From Hysterangium stoloniferum (Eukaryota > Basidiomycota > Agaricomycetes > Hysterangiales > Hysterangiaceae): 64,000 nt of DNA. The stretch lies in the NCBI GenBank assembly GCA_015178975.1, contig WHVD01000020.1, forward strand, positions 744,001 through 808,000, given 5' to 3'. This document shows positions 1 to 12,115 of this stretch, piece after piece. The translations under genes were made by a program, and so were the position numbers. Numbering within the stretch: the first letter of the stretch is position 1; the number at the start of each line of letters is the position of its first letter. The notes under the pieces were generated by a model. It did not search any database, had not been told where the DNA came from, and saw only the letters and a program-made list of their open reading frames with translations.

Positions 1-3000
1 GATCGTCATGAGAGCGTGTGAGTTCCACATTCTCCTTCCAGACAATTTAATAAATATTCTTCGGCGGTATATCACTCGTTGATTGTTATTTTCAGATTAT
101 GTGATCAACAAGTGTACTTGGGTGGTGGCAGCAGCGGTGATGGTATATGACTACGGTAAAGCCTGGGCTATCGCGATTACGCCGGGAGATAATGAATATC
201 TATTTTGTACTTTCAGGATTGACCATTGAACACGAAGTACGTGTTTCCAAGTAACTGCTAGATTAAGTCGTTTCTCATCTATTACTTCTCACAGAAATCT
301 ATGTGGGAGCGCCGATGGTCCTTAGGAAAATGCCTGTATCTTTTCGTGAGTTATTCACTTGAGTTATATTAGATCATGATAATGATTGCCATCGTTTAGA
401 CCCGCTATCTGGGACTATTCGCAGCCATTTTTGGCCTTTCTGGTGAGCGCTCTGATTTCATTATAAACCTTCCTGTCTCAAGCAACTTTCGCAGTAAACT
501 TTAGTGTAAATCTTACGGCCAAGGTGTGTCAGATTCCGACTGCTTCGTCCACGGTCAATATCTCATATATTTTAATAGTTGTAAGGATCAATTAAACTCT
601 TATTTGCACCGTAATAATGACGCTTTTATGTCGAACAATAGCTGTAACGCCTTCGTTTGGTGGCTGCTATTCTCGTTAGTATGGATTGATGATTTAAAAA
701 ACCTTTCTAATTCCCCTTCCACCACGAAAGTGTAACTGCCGCCATCATATCAGCCCAAGGTACGCTCAACGGGACATGGTTTTTCGAGGAAAACATCAAA
801 CTGATGCTCTCACTGCACATTGCATCAAGTCATTCTACTATGTCGGGTGGGCTTTTCTCATTAATACAAGATCAATGTCATTTATTCATTGTTACCAACT
901 CAAAAGGTTTGCGCCGTTTATCGACGGAATAACAAGTTGCTTATAGTACTAGTGATCATATTAGCACTAGTGGTACCTGCAAGTTTGCTCATGATGGGCC
1001 TTAATATGCCTGTCGGTGAGTCCTTATATTTTACTAAAACAATATGTCCAACCCGTTACTAATATGCCATAGGATCTGCGCCGCCGTTCGGATTCACCGG
1101 TTGCGGGCATGCCAGTGCAACATTACCAAGGTTTGCCTTTGGAATGCTTCCGCCGTTGATCTACGAAACAATTCTCTGCTCCCTCATGGTATTAAAGGCC
1201 ATTCAGAATTACCGAGATGGATATGGGTGTTCAATTTTATCGGCAATGGTACATGACAGGTAAGTACGAGGTCCAAAGCCTCCCCTGGTAAGCGTGAGCT
1301 TAAAAACCCGCTGTCTAGTCTCATTTACTTCGTTGGGTATGTCTGTCACGTTTCTTCGGGGTCGCACTTCCCACTGCACACTTTTTTTCACTTCATTTTC
1401 CAGTATCTTCACCGTTCTGTTTGTTGACTTCACCCTCTACTGCTTCCATAAGCAGGAATGGGCTCAGTTCGTCGTAGGGTGAGTTAAATCACTTTTGCTT
1501 ATTCATGCTCAAGCCTAAAATACATATAGACGGGAATATACTATACCATGCGCGATGGGATGCCGACTCCTAATGAATACCATGGAATGGGCTGAAGTGT
1601 CAAAATCTTCTCGTGACACAATCGTTACGCCAACAACGTATTACCCTATCGACAGGCTACCAGCTCACACAAGTGAAGTGAAAATCACCAACGTAACTCC
1701 GGCCGTAAATGAGTCCTACGGATTTCACACTACGATAGGGCAGTAGTCGTGTAGGTTCCCCGCGTACTACATTTTCTAGATTTGATACTATTCTACATTG
1801 CAAAACCACGTTGTTTATTATTTCATGGCAAATTGAGGCAGCTATTCTATTTTCTGTTCTGACTATCGTACATCAGATAAATATATATATTGAATCATCA
1901 TTATGTTTGGGTTGTTTCTGGGTATTTTTTAACTAGTTGCTCTCACTCGCGGGAGGCCTGAATGTACCCCTCGGCTGCTTCGAGCAGTGGCTGGTTAAAC
2001 GGAGCAAGAAGAAGGGTCTGCAAGCTTATCTTCATGCTATCGCGAAGTGTCTCAAGGGAACGATCATGTCAGTTATATCTTGGAGTTGCTATATGACCGC
2101 TTCAAGGTAAGCCTTCGACGATATTACGAAATACTTACCGACTAGTGCAGACGAACGTTGTACTTCATTTGAAGACAGCCTTCCTAATTCCCTTCCTATG
2201 ATATACAGAAGAGCAGAGGCCACGGAACATGTGTATTTAAATTCTGTCCAGTTCAGATGTCTCTTAGCAACCACCACCGAGGAACATCGCTGAGAACGAG
2301 GACTGATAGCTAGCTTGGCCCATTTGTGCGGAGATGCCAAATTTCCTGTATTGTAATCCACTTCGAGTGGCACAGACTAAGTCCCCTTAACTCCGATATT
2401 TTAAGCCTTTTGGTGTTAAAATTCGCTAACCGCTTAAAATTGGGATAGTGCAGGATAGTGTAGGATCATTCCTCGGACACTGCCGTGAACGCACTCAAAC
2501 GCCCACTCTAACCCCTTCGTCGTGTCCTAAACACCATTGGGTCATGCTCGTTTTTCACCGAACAAAAAAAAATTGAATGAATGAATAGATTTATTTAAGA
2601 TGGCACAATCATTCTCTTGAATTTCTTTTAGATCATTTTGACAAAATCGGCACTGTAATTTTTTAATGCATAGAAAGTAAAAAATAGTCATCAGATAGAT
2701 CATCTGCCTAAACTACTTTGCGACAGTTTCCCAATCTCATTCCGAGTCGAATGCAAAGCCTAGAAATGTAAATATTTAATCCTCAGCAGCCATTTCTCTT
2801 GTAGAATTAAATTCATACACAGGCCACTGTTCTTAGACGGTTCTTAAATTTATTCAAATCTTACAATGGATGAGACTCATATAGTTGACTACATCACCAG
2901 TTTCACTGGAAATAATTTTGAATTTAATTCATATTTCATGTAGCATTTATCATACATATAGTCGTACGAAATGGGGCAGCTTATATTCTTCGACACACAC

Positions 3001-3605
3001 TTAAGGCAATAGACCATTCGATGAAACTTATTTGGTATGTTGGGCCTGTATTGCACTTCAAATATTATAGAAAATGGATAGTTGGCTTTTTAATAGTAAA
3101 TAAAAGGTCTAGCAGCCATCTTTGTACTATAAAATTGCCTGGTTTGTTGATGGGAGCCCTTAAAATTCGTTAAAATTCGTTAAAATTTGCCTTAAAATTA
3201 AGCTCGGTTAACTTAATTAGGCCTTGTAGGTCACTTAATTGCGACTTATGTTTAAAATCCAACCTAAAAAATTATGTGTAGCTTATATTGACTGTTATTC
3301 ATTCTCTTCACATACAACAGAACTTTTTCAGTGGGTTTTATTGCATTCAGGGCTGCTGGATGACGGGTCTTGCAATTATATTATGGGTGAAAGTGACTAT
3401 CATGTGGTTTGTTATGAAACCAACACACTTGCCAACTCCATAATGTCCTATTATTAATTATATACCATTATAACAAAAAATATATTATTCCCTTCAGTGC
3501 GAAAAGGTAATCGAGTAAACTACACTCGAGCCTATGAATGAAAATGTAAGCCTGGTGGCTTACGACATACTGATTACGTTATCACAGACGTGCATAGTAG
3601 TTTTT
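1..3605. other. no supported gene; unassigned AT-moderate sequence
   Basis: I see no open frame with a recognisable domain here; the reading frames are short (under 100 codons) and of unremarkable composition. A GTAAGC splice-donor-like site after a possible short coding run near 2105 suggests decayed exon material, but nothing can be assembled. Short tandem echoes (GTTAAAATTC around 3165-3185, GGATAGTG around 2443-2463) are the only repeats noted. Confidence 0.4.
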
Positions 3606-3735
3606 TCATATCGTTTTACTTACCGTCATCATCATGTATCGTACTCGCCGTTCTCGAGGAATACAGTTTGGTCCTATCAATGAATGTCTGGACCGATGCC
3701 AATGTAAGGCTGCATTAGACAGCAGCCTTTCACTT
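3606..3735 (+). repeat. dispersed ~130-bp repeat R1, copy 1
   Basis: The stretch from ATCGTTTTACTTACCGTCAT to the end of CAGCAGCCTTTCA recurs, inverted, at about 7985-8110 with roughly 90% identity by eye, and as a more diverged copy at 6643-6775. The best-conserved core is the GGTCCTATCAATG...AAGGCTGC segment. No terminal inverted repeats, target duplications or coding potential could be established, so the nature of the family (short non-autonomous element or duplicated exon) is unknown. Confidence 0.6.
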
Positions 3736-5180
3736 TTTTTTTGATATCGACTTTGCCTTTTCCGACAACGCAAACACGTCACCTTCGACTCGTTCGCATC
3801 CACTCATTTTTCATCCGACATCCTCATTCGACTCTCCCAATCGGAAATTATCGTACTGCTCTCACCCTCACTGAACATAAAATTCGAGTCATCACATCTG
3901 CGAACCATTATCTTCAACGTCGTTGTCTCGTTCAACACCCGCCGTTGAAACTTGGCCCAGAATCGTACCTTCAATTTCATGTTACACTTGCATTGCATTC
4001 ATCACCGTCATTGTGACTTTGCCCATGCTGCTGTTCACCTTGTTCGATGCCTTCAATTAATCACACTTACAAGCCGTGGTCACCGTCTTATTTAACGCCC
4101 ACTGTTGAAACTTGTCCCAGAATCGTAGCTCCAACTCCGCGTTGCACTTCCACCTTCGCCGTCGTTGTCTCATCGCCATTTTGACACCACCTCGCAATCG
4201 TAACTTCAACATCGTGCCGCACTCGCAGTCGCACCTGCACTCGCACCTGCACTTGCACTCGCATCCGCACTCGTTTTCAGTATCGCACTCGTAACTGCCG
4301 GTCATACAACGTTATCGTCGAACCAATTGAACCGACCCATGCTTGGCCCACACCCGTGCTGTTTTGCATGTCCGTCACGATTGTCACCGTTACCATCACT
4401 ACCGTCACCGCCGTTCAGCGTTGACCACAAGTCGTAACTCCAGTACACATATTATTCCATTGTCGAAATTCACCCTATCCTACACATTGCTGTACCGTTC
4501 ATCATCGTCTCATTCACAACACTTGGATATTGACTCGTTCCGGGGAACCCACTCATTCAGTCCTTTCCGTCAATTAGATCTCAGTGCAGTTTGAGTTTGA
4601 CTCTGGCCTCTACCATTCTATTCCAGCATCACAATAGAAGCCGCAGCAATTTCCTGGATCTTTACAATCTTCATTTTCACCGTCGTATCGATTTCGTCTA
4701 CCGTAGTGTTTGTCAATCCGCAACTCATCCGCTGTTAGGGATCAACATGTCTGCCGACTTGGTTGTTGGGGATACTGTCCATTTTGATCGGGGGAGGGGT
4801 GTAAGCCTGGATCTGCCCTGCACTCCGGACCATTCGTTTGGTTTCGCAAATCTGCTATTTCTCACTCTTTGCGAACCGTGCCTTATCCAGGTTTTCAGGT
4901 TCCGAATAGAGAGGAGTGTAAGTCTGGACGAATATCAACAGTCTTGTTTTGGGTTTTCTTATCTGTTTATTTTCGGGACCCTTTCACAACCGTACCCCCT
5001 CACAGTACTGCATTGTCCGTTATCAGTGTCCATCATCGTCCATCATTCCCCCATATTGCACAGTTCACTGTCTCATTTTGCATTTTACAATAACTTAAGA
5101 GATGACAATATATTGACATAGCACATTTACTCAGGCAAATCCCATGAATACACTTTCCCATTATCTTGACCAAAGTACAA
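3736..5180. other. unassigned region with a partial direct duplication and one 176-codon frame
   Basis: Two segments, about 3890-3985 and 4075-4145, share a GTTGAAACTTG(G/T)CCCAGAATCGTA core and look like an old direct duplication. The segment 4230-4275 is a degenerate TCGCAC(C/T)TGCACT simple repeat. An open frame at 4591-5121 (+, 176 codons) has no recognised motif; its composition (rich in Ser, Leu, Phe, His) does not look like a conserved protein, so I do not call it a gene. Confidence 0.3.
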
Positions 5181-5184
5181 ATAT

Positions 5185-5705
5185 TCACTGATGATATTTG
5201 GTCAATCTGCTGATTGCATATTTTATGCCTTGTTTGACGCTACCGTCAATGAAACGCTCTGGCCTCCAGACGTCGGCGTCGTCACCCCAAACCGACTTAA
5301 GCCTTGATAAATTCAGGAGGGGAGAACATAAAGTATTAGGACGTGAACCTGTTGTAAGTGAGAATGGATATAATGAATTTTTGTCCTGCGGGAATTGAGA
5401 CATCTGTGACGATTTCCCCCTTCTTCGTCGTTGTAGCCGTAGACAGGGGAATAACGTCGTCCCGTTTTGATTTACACTTGATCGCTGGAACGATGGAGTG
5501 AAACCGCAGGGTTTCCTGTCCAAAATTTATCTTTTAGATAGTGAAGTATGCGAGGGGCACACACCTTTATCAAGGAGAGGAGATATTTCATGGAGTCAAG
5601 GTCGGCGACTGACAGCTCGTCATCTCCGCGCCGTGTGGCTTGCGTACGAGTCGCTTTGATCTCATCCCTAACTAATGTTTGATATTCGTGGTTCAACATA
5701 AACAA
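5185..5705 (-). pseudogene. cytochrome P450 fragment (C-terminal half without heme-binding loop)
   Basis: On the minus strand three exons read as the I/J-helix to PERF region of a fungal P450. Exon 1 (ending at 5565) contains HEYQTLVRDEI and ELSVADLDSMKYL. A 49-bp intron (5516-5564) precedes exon 2 (5349-5515), which starts with the ExxR motif ETLR and continues FHSIVP and DDVIPLS. A 46-bp intron (5303-5348) leads to exon 3, LKSVWGDDADVWRPERF. Splice phases agree, so the exons are real gene remains. No FxxGxRxC heme loop follows, and there is no AGxxT segment upstream, so the gene is cut at both ends. The style of the IPLS and WGDDADVWRPERF segments is typical of basidiomycete P450s (established family knowledge). 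The upstream side runs directly into a monooxygenase fragment on the same strand. Expected role if whole: heme monooxygenase of secondary or xenobiotic metabolism. Confidence 0.75.
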
Positions 5706-6560
5706 ACCATGAGACCAATAAAATATAGAGCAGTGATGATGGACATAAACCCACCATTGGCAGCTGACACTTTAGTGTTCGCAGTGTCCGAAATTGCCAC
5801 TGTGCCTTCACCGTTTCGCCCATAAGGGTAGTAAGGTCGTTCATTGAGTGGAAGCTGGTTGCAAAGATAACTACGTCTGCGTGGTAATTTTTAGTAGTGG
5901 TCCGCACGCCACCTGGAACGAATTCAACAATCGGGTCCTTCGTCAAATTGACATTTGGAGATCCGAGCGACTTGAGATACTTCCCGTCTATGTCCCAGAT
6001 CCTGTGCTGCAACACGATTATTTAACCATTGTCACTGTGTTATTCCTCCCCTCATACCTTGCGTGCAATGTCCCAATCAGGTGTCAACAGATCGTGAAAC
6101 TTTTCTGGGCCAGTTTCATATATAAATTTCATACACTCTGCCTCAGGTGCCTTCCTGGCCTTTGCCCCAGATTCGGTAAGATGGAAGAGTTTCCATCCTT
6201 GCTCAAACACACTAACATGTATGTGCGTGTCAACAGTGTGAAACCTGGAATATAGTGTAAAAGTTAAAAATTAGAATATGCGCTGAGGAAGGATGAGGAT
6301 TTGTACTTACCTTGAAGATGTGCCCCAGTTGGTATTTTACATATAATATTGAAAACATTGTTTTGTCAAGCATCGAGTTGCACTGATGGGCTCTCGTAAT
6401 TATATTGTAAATATTGTATAATATATATATATTCTTTTTTACATTTCGGCCAGGCGCGAGGAAGTGTGGGAAAGTGATACCTAATCGGGAACACACGCGG
6501 GGTATCCCGGGGGAGCTGAGCGCCTGGAGTATCCTGAGAGAGGCGGTGAACACGGAGGCA
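5706..6560 (-). pseudogene. flavin-containing / Baeyer-Villiger-type monooxygenase fragment
   Basis: The minus strand shows exon 6058-6244 (ending PDWDIARK), a 51-bp intron 6007-6057, then an exon below 6006 reading HRIWDIDGKYLKSL, SPNVNLTKDPIVEF and DVVIFATSF. The last is the FMO/BVMO ATGF motif with Gly replaced by Ser; the order PNV..L..DPI then DVVIFAT is characteristic of the family (known FMO/BVMO layout). A further GTAAGT-AG intron, 6245-6310, marks an upstream exon, and 6460-6550 is probably a decayed exon. The FAD and NADPH Rossmann motifs (GxGxxG) are not visible. The fragment fuses into the P450 relic, so this is most likely a broken oxidase pair joined by deletion. Confidence 0.7.
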
Positions 6561-6642
6561 AAAAAATGGCTTAAAATTGGCGAACTAAGTATAATTAGGT
6601 GGTCGAGTTAGTCTACATATTCTATATAATCGGTCCGATACT

Positions 6643-6775
6643 ACCATCTGAAAGGCTGCCGTCAATCGCAGCCTCACTAACTCTCAGTCCAAACGTTGAT
6701 AGGACTCGAGTATATTCGTCTATGAACAGAGACGGCAGTACATGACTACTCTCTCCTAAGTAAAACGATGATGAA
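6643..6775 (-). repeat. dispersed ~130-bp repeat R1, diverged copy 2
   Basis: Minus-strand match to the R1 core: AGTCCTATCAACG, GCAGCCTTTCAG and ATCGTTTTACTTA in the same order as at 3606-3735, with more substitutions than the copy at 7985-8110. Confidence 0.45.
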
Positions 6776-7037
6776 AAACCACTGACATTTCCTAAAGAAG
6801 TAATGATGACAAATATCGATCATGTGACGACGATTTTTTTTTTAAATACATTTATATACCGTGTCACACGACTAGCAGTTGGAACAGGGACCCTAATGGA
6901 AATGTATGTAGATGCCGGGGTGAGGAGGTGTGGGTAAGAGGGTCAATTGTGTTAGAGTAAACTGCAAGCTGGGGAACCACCCCTATTTCCAATCTCCCTG
7001 TGTTTGCAATCCTCCACAAACGCATCCCCAACAAAAT

Positions 7038-7268
7038 TCAAGTGTTGTCATATGTAATCTCCGGTTCGTTTTGTATGATGGAACAGAAAACTTTAGTTTT
7101 ATCCCGCATGGACAATTCGAGGAAGGCTTCCTTGAGATCATGGATGATATCAGAGGCCTCGGGAACATGCTCCAGACTTTCATGCAAGACATCAACTGCA
7201 ACTACTCTACAGCAATTGTTAATAATGTGGTGCAGGGCCAGGTGTTGCATGCAGAGCGATAAAACCAT
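7038..7268 (-). CDS. hypothetical short ORF with a degenerate second copy nearby
   Basis: A 76-codon minus-strand frame including the segments DVLHESLEHVPEASDI and LKEAFLELSMRD has balanced, amphipathic, protein-like composition. The segment 8628-8760 (plus strand) resembles the same sequence at nucleotide level (CATGCA.., GTCTGGAGCATGT.CCC, then TCAAGGAAGCCTTCCT versus TCAAAGAAGCGTTGCC) with an internal deletion. That indicates a small dispersed family with one better-preserved member. I recognise no domain. The overlapping plus-strand frames at 6930-7340 appear to be shadows. It could equally be a piece of an uncharacterised transposon protein. Confidence 0.3.
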   Translation of the reverse strand: MVLSLCMQHLALHHIINNCCRVVAVDVLHESLEHVPEASDIIHDLKEAFLELSMRDKTKVFCSIIQNEPEITYDNT

Positions 7269-7984
7269 GCACAGTCAATTTTACAAGTTAGTTGGTTGCG
7301 GTATTCTGTCCTTCATAATGATAGTGTCCCAGGAATAAAACTGGCGTTGCTGAACCATCAACTTCATATAAACGGTCGGACTTCATGTATTTTTCTACAA
7401 TTCTTAAGTCTTAGATAGATATATGAAGAAATTTCGCATTGTTAATGCCAATGCTGGCTAGGAACTAGATGTACTTGTAGTAATGCTGCTTCGGAGTGTC
7501 TCCTGGTAGATGAGTGTATTTTCCACTTGTACTGGTTTTAGGGGGAAAGGCGAGGATCGAATGAAAGGGTTTTAAAAGACAAGGAAGGGATTCTATTTGA
7601 ACATGCACAAAGGTTGTTGCTTTCACAAGTGACGTGTCTTGAGTAGAATTGCCTGTGATGATTGCTGTAGCGAAAGTCCATATGCCAGACGAAGAAGGCT
7701 TGAAGTCGTTTGTTGTTAGTATGTTGGTATAATTGTATTCTCGCATCCCTTTGAGTATTGCGCAATGTCAACACCCTGTTCATTGAAAATTAAATATAAG
7801 CTAGATTCAAGATAATAACTCGGTATTTGTATGGTAGATGCCAACTAGTTAAGGTGTACAATTTACAATGCTCGTATCTATGCTAACTAAAGTGACCATT
7901 TTCGGGGAACAAAAGAGATGTAAGAACAAAGGAAAATAACAAAGGGGAACAGAAAGAACATGGTGGAATGTTCTGTGAGGCAAA
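7269..7984. other. no gene seen
   Basis: Short frames only, with no repeat or domain that I can recognise. Confidence 0.3.
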
Positions 7985-8110
7985 GGAACTGAAAGGCTGC
8001 TGTCTAATGCAGCCTTACATTGGCATCGGTCCAGACATTGATAGGACCAAACTGTATTCCTCAAGAACGGCGAGTATGATACACGATGATGATGGTAAGT
8101 AAAACGATTA
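7985..8110 (-). repeat. dispersed ~130-bp repeat R1, copy 3
   Basis: Near-identical inverted counterpart of 3606-3735: both contain GGTCCTATCAATG, TGTCTGGACCGATGCCAATG and TAAGGCTGCATTAGACAGCA. Similarity stops at CAGCCTTTCA on one side and at AATCGTTTTACTTACC on the other. Confidence 0.6.
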
Positions 8111-8627
8111 TCTAAAGATGTACTATGCGCTCTGTGACAATGTAATTGGTATGTCATAAGCTACCAGGCTTACAGGAACAATGGCAAGCTTTTATTCTGA
8201 CCCTGCATGAGATTCCAGCTATACCCAAGAGACTAGTACTATGATGTGCTTGTTAATTCCAACAGTTCACTGAAAGTGCACATCATTGCATAGCCTATCC
8301 ATGCATGATCCATGATATCATCGATCAAGGCACCTGGAGAAACCTCCCCATGCATACTTTCATATTGGAGTGGACTCATCACCTGAATGAATGACATTAA
8401 AACCTTCTTTCTATATGTCTACAATATGTTGAATGGCAAGCTCTGTACCAAAAGTACCCATTAGCTTGAATTAGGATGGCCACAATTGATCATGTCAGAA
8501 ATGCTGACTCATTAATGATGATATCTTGAATTTCCAGTATCATGGGGAAGCCTGAGGGAAATATTTAAAATCACATCTCCTAATCCTTCGTTTCCGGTAG
8601 AAAGTTGATTGTGCGGCATACTGTGGC

Positions 8628-8760
8628 TCTGCATGCAGTACCTCACCTTGCACTGATGTCTGGAGCATGTCCCCAACGGCTCTCCCGTGGTGCACACTGT
8701 CAAAGAAGCGTTGCCTGATCTATCCATGTCACCTGCAGGACCCAAACAGGCCAGCAGTCA
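8628..8760 (+). pseudogene. degenerate copy of the 7038-7268 reading frame
   Basis: Nucleotide similarity to the minus-strand frame at 7038-7268 over two blocks separated by a deletion; no continuous frame is kept. Confidence 0.3.
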
Positions 8761-9938
8761 CTCCCACATGCAAGAAAATGTGCTCGGCACCATATAATTC
8801 ATATAGTCCCACCCAAGTATTATTATATCAACAGGGCCTATTTTCATGCAGGGAAGAGGTCCATGGGTCCCCAAAGGTGTGAGGTGCCATGTATAGCTAA
8901 CCAGAGAAATTATACAGGGACTGACAGTGCTGCACCTCCAAGTGCAGGTCCCCAGCACCTCACTGGGGGGACTCACTCCACCCAGTCAACATAAATATAT
9001 ATTAATATTAATATCTACATAAAATAGTGATACAGTTTTGTTGTATCATCTGTCCACAATTGAATTATGGGAAGAGTCTACTGAGTTCCATCATGTCCAA
9101 GGCTAATCCTCCTCCTATATGGACTTAGGCAGCTGAAAATAAACTATGAGCCCTATTCAAGACCTTAATACTATTAAATAAGGATAAGATTGACACTCAC
9201 AGGTCTAGGTCAAATACCATATCAGGCCACACAGGGTCATTTATGCTCGATAACACCATTGCAACAAATTCACCTGGCCAAAATTTACTGACCCAAGATC
9301 CCCTAACTCTAATCCTTGGGCAGGGGCATAGTAGTATCACCTCAGTCCATTATATGATATATGAGACTGAGGTGAGTTAATATTGTTATGTACTCATGAA
9401 TAATGTAATTAATAGCCACTCATTAGTTATATTATCATTAGGTCTTACTTTCTAACAATTTATCCAACTGGGCTCTGCATCATAAGAAGCATGCAATTGC
9501 ACATCCAGGACAGGTCCCCCAAGGGGCTAGAAATATAATGTGGAGAAGTACATTCAAACAAGAATATGGTAAGTGATTCTATATCTCTAGAGTCAAATGA
9601 AATGAACAAAGTCTGAGGCATTTCCATGACTACTCTTGTCCCAGAATACTGTTGTCACAAAGGATTCAATATCATTTCCAAAAGAATTCTGTGCTTACTG
9701 ATCTTCAACTCATGTGAAGGAACACCCTTGATCCCATTCTTCTCTATGTAAATCAATGCATATGCTCTCCATGATTTCTGTCCTTCAGACAAGGGTGAGC
9801 AGAAATCTGCAAAATTGACATTGGGCCAGCAGAAATATTTGATGTTGGCTTCATCAATATGATAGGTATATCTACATGGTAGGAAACTGAAGTCTATATA
9901 GTCTAGCTACTATCTGTACATACAATCCAATCACAAAA
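8761..9938. other. unassigned region with a short LTR-like motif
   Basis: No gene seen. Around 9330-9440 the sequence CCTCAGTCCATTATATGA..GACTGAGGTGAGTTAA resembles 34960-35015 (inverse) and 41870-41910, so it is probably a fragment of the same old LTR family (family 5). Confidence 0.35.
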
Positions 9939-10350
9939 TCAACTAAATAACCCCCCAGTAATTTGCCTCAGCATATTCTTGGACAACATAATCTTGCAAC
10001 AATGCTGCACATAAGTGGAAGCTATGTCCTTCTCTAGACCTTCTGCAGGTTTCTCTGGAGGCCTACCCATAAGCTCCATGCTTAACACCAATGGTAATTG
10101 TAGATCATCATGATGCCAGAACAGCTGGCTCATGTCTGTCCATGCCTTGTGGTCTTGTGCTGCTGCGACACCTTCATATGCTGCCTGCACCTTTGCTACC
10201 ATTGCAAATGGTGTTAACCACTCTACATGCTTCCAAATTATGTCTGAAGCACCCAGTGGCAATGAAACATCAACATAATGCACATGTTTGGCAGGATGAT
10301 GTGCTATTTGGACTGTAATAGTCCTTAACCCTCTGGTGGCATCAGTGCAA
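9939..10350 (-). CDS. unidentified protein-coding relic, about 135 codons
   Basis: An open minus-strand frame whose translation contains ATRGLRTITVQIAHHPAKHV, LPLGASDIIWKHVEWLTPF and QDHKAWTDMSQLFWHHDD. The 114-codon frame starts at an internal GTG and the same frame stays open upstream to at least 10350, so the true start is unknown. Composition is clearly protein-like, but I know no matching family. It sits beside a diverged LTR-like repeat (10360-10960), so an uncharacterised retroelement gag or a captured gene are both possible. Confidence 0.35.
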
Positions 10351-10359
10351 CATGATATG

Positions 10360-10960
10360 GTTAACTGACTATGGCAGGGGTGTCATGTCATACCAATATT
10401 ATCACAACTCTTAACATTCAAATCTTCTGAAATTTTTGACTTTTTCTTGCATGCTGAATCCTGACTACACCAGAACCAAGTATGATGTCTGTTAAGTTGT
10501 GTACCACAAGGTTGGAAGTCTGATGATGTCCAAACAGAAGGATGTGGCTTTACCTTGTGTACTGCACCCTCACAAATGTGCCATCAGTTGTCCTTAAAGT
10601 TCAAACATGTGAGAGCTTATCTATTAGAGGCTGAACAGTGTGCAGACTGTTGGACCTCCAGGTTGATTGAGAGAGAGAGAGAGAAGAAGAAGAAGTTGGA
10701 AGTCTGAGGGAAGAGAAGAGCTAGTAGAAGTAACTTAGTTGATATTCTGATTGTCCTATAACTACTTTACAGCTTTGTATATACACATATTTCTGGCATC
10801 TCACAGTACTAATGAGGAGACAAAGGATTACCTAAAGTAGAACAAGGCTGTTACTAAATCGGAAATACTATGGGTATGGGTTTCCGAGGTTCAGAAAATA
10901 CATATTAGGATGGAACATACAGGCATACTATTCAGAACACAAGGGAATGGCCTGAAAAGG
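10360..10960 (-). repeat. diverged LTR family-3-like repeat
   Basis: Inverse-oriented landmarks of LTR family 3 are kept in order: a GTCCTTAAA block, GATATTCTGATTG(C/T)CTA, a CAGCTTTGTATATACA block in place of the family's GGGTTCATATACAA, and ACTAATGAGGAGA. Similarity is clearly lower than for the solo copies at 23167 and 25059, so this is an older relative. A GA-rich simple repeat lies inside (about 10668-10700). Confidence 0.45.
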
Positions 10961-11339
10961 AGATTCAGTATCTGATGGTTATCCGAGGATATGGGATAAT
11001 ATCAGGTGACTTGGAGGTCCCATGGGATTCCGGGCACAGGTCATAACAATGTCCCAGTTTCTGCTTCTTATGGTCCTTTACCCTGTTGTCAGGTAAGCAC
11101 TGTACTGAAATATATTGGAATTTATTTGACTGATGTGAATCTGTATCCTCTTACCCTCCAGACCTCCTGTGCTGCCATCTCCACCTGTTGCTTTGTAGTC
11201 ACAAGGGGACCATCTGGGACTTCATAAGCTCCTTTGAAAACCATGTCACTTCTTTTTTGTTGAGTAGCTGGAGAATTGGTGTCATCCATTGTGCATTAGG
11301 TAGTTCAGTTTGCTAGCATGTAAATGCAAAGTACCCTTA

Positions 11340-12115
11340 CTCTCCCCCAACAAAGTCATCACATGAGCCCCTGTCTGCAGGGGCCAACTCAGCCTAAGCA
11401 AATGAGCAGGCATCTATGATGTGGAAATGTTTGCCCTAGCAAGTGCCTGTGCTACTCTATCCAACATCATCTCCAACCTCCCTGAAGTTAAACACTTTCT
11501 CTTTTTCTCCAATAACCAAGCCACTCTAAATTCCATTGATGACCTCCAATTTTCTTCTATTAGCTTCTGGAAACACATTGACTTGCTGCTAACAGACCCC
11601 TCTCACTACATCTCCCTCTCCTGGATCCCAGGGTACCATGGTTTCCATGGCAACAAGGGGGCTTATATCCCCCAGTCCTCCACTCCACCATTTCATGGGC
11701 CCTAGAGCATGTGAAGGCATACTCTCTGAACCTCTGACACAAAGACTGGTTCAGCCTCCCTCACACCAATGCTGCCACCATTGCACTACACAAACATCCT
11801 GACCTGCACCTTTTGAAGTTCCACAAAGAATATGGAGGGCTCTGTCACACCCACACCTGCATCATCAAGGCCATTACAGGCCATGGATTCTACAGCACTT
11901 ACTACCACCACTTTCTCCCTGACCTCCCCTTGTGAGGAGTATGCTTTTACCACAGTTTCATTGTGGTAAAACACTCCTTTTATTTTATTTATATTTTACA
12001 CATTCTATTCATATCTATCTATCTTTTATATTCTTCAAATATTCCATCATTTCATTAGTTCAAAGCATTGTGTATACTTGTGGGTGCACTCGGCACCAAT
12101 TAGAACTCAGGACCC
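11340..12115 (+). mobile_element. LINE (Tad1/I-like) 3' end with RNase H domain, 5'-truncated
   Basis: The plus-strand frame 11421-11705 reads VEMFALASA, FFSNNQATLNSI and ISLSWIPGYHGFHGNKGA, the order of an RNase H domain from a non-LTR retrotransposon (DAE-like, DNQ-like and HxGxxGNExAD-like motifs, two acidic residues substituted). Further coding sequence to about 11935 ends with AITGHGFYSTYYHHFLPDLP, like the C terminus of fungal Tad1-clade ORF2. The 3' region 11930-12115 holds a 12-bp hairpin (TTTTACCACA..TGTGGTAAAA) and recurs at 24688-24870. The reverse transcriptase and endonuclease are missing, so this is a dead truncated copy. It abuts a truncated LTR. Confidence 0.65.

Noticed and set aside
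4057-4305. Cys/Glu-rich minus-strand frames
   Set aside because: Arise from the TCGCAC/TGCACT simple repeat around 4230-4275.
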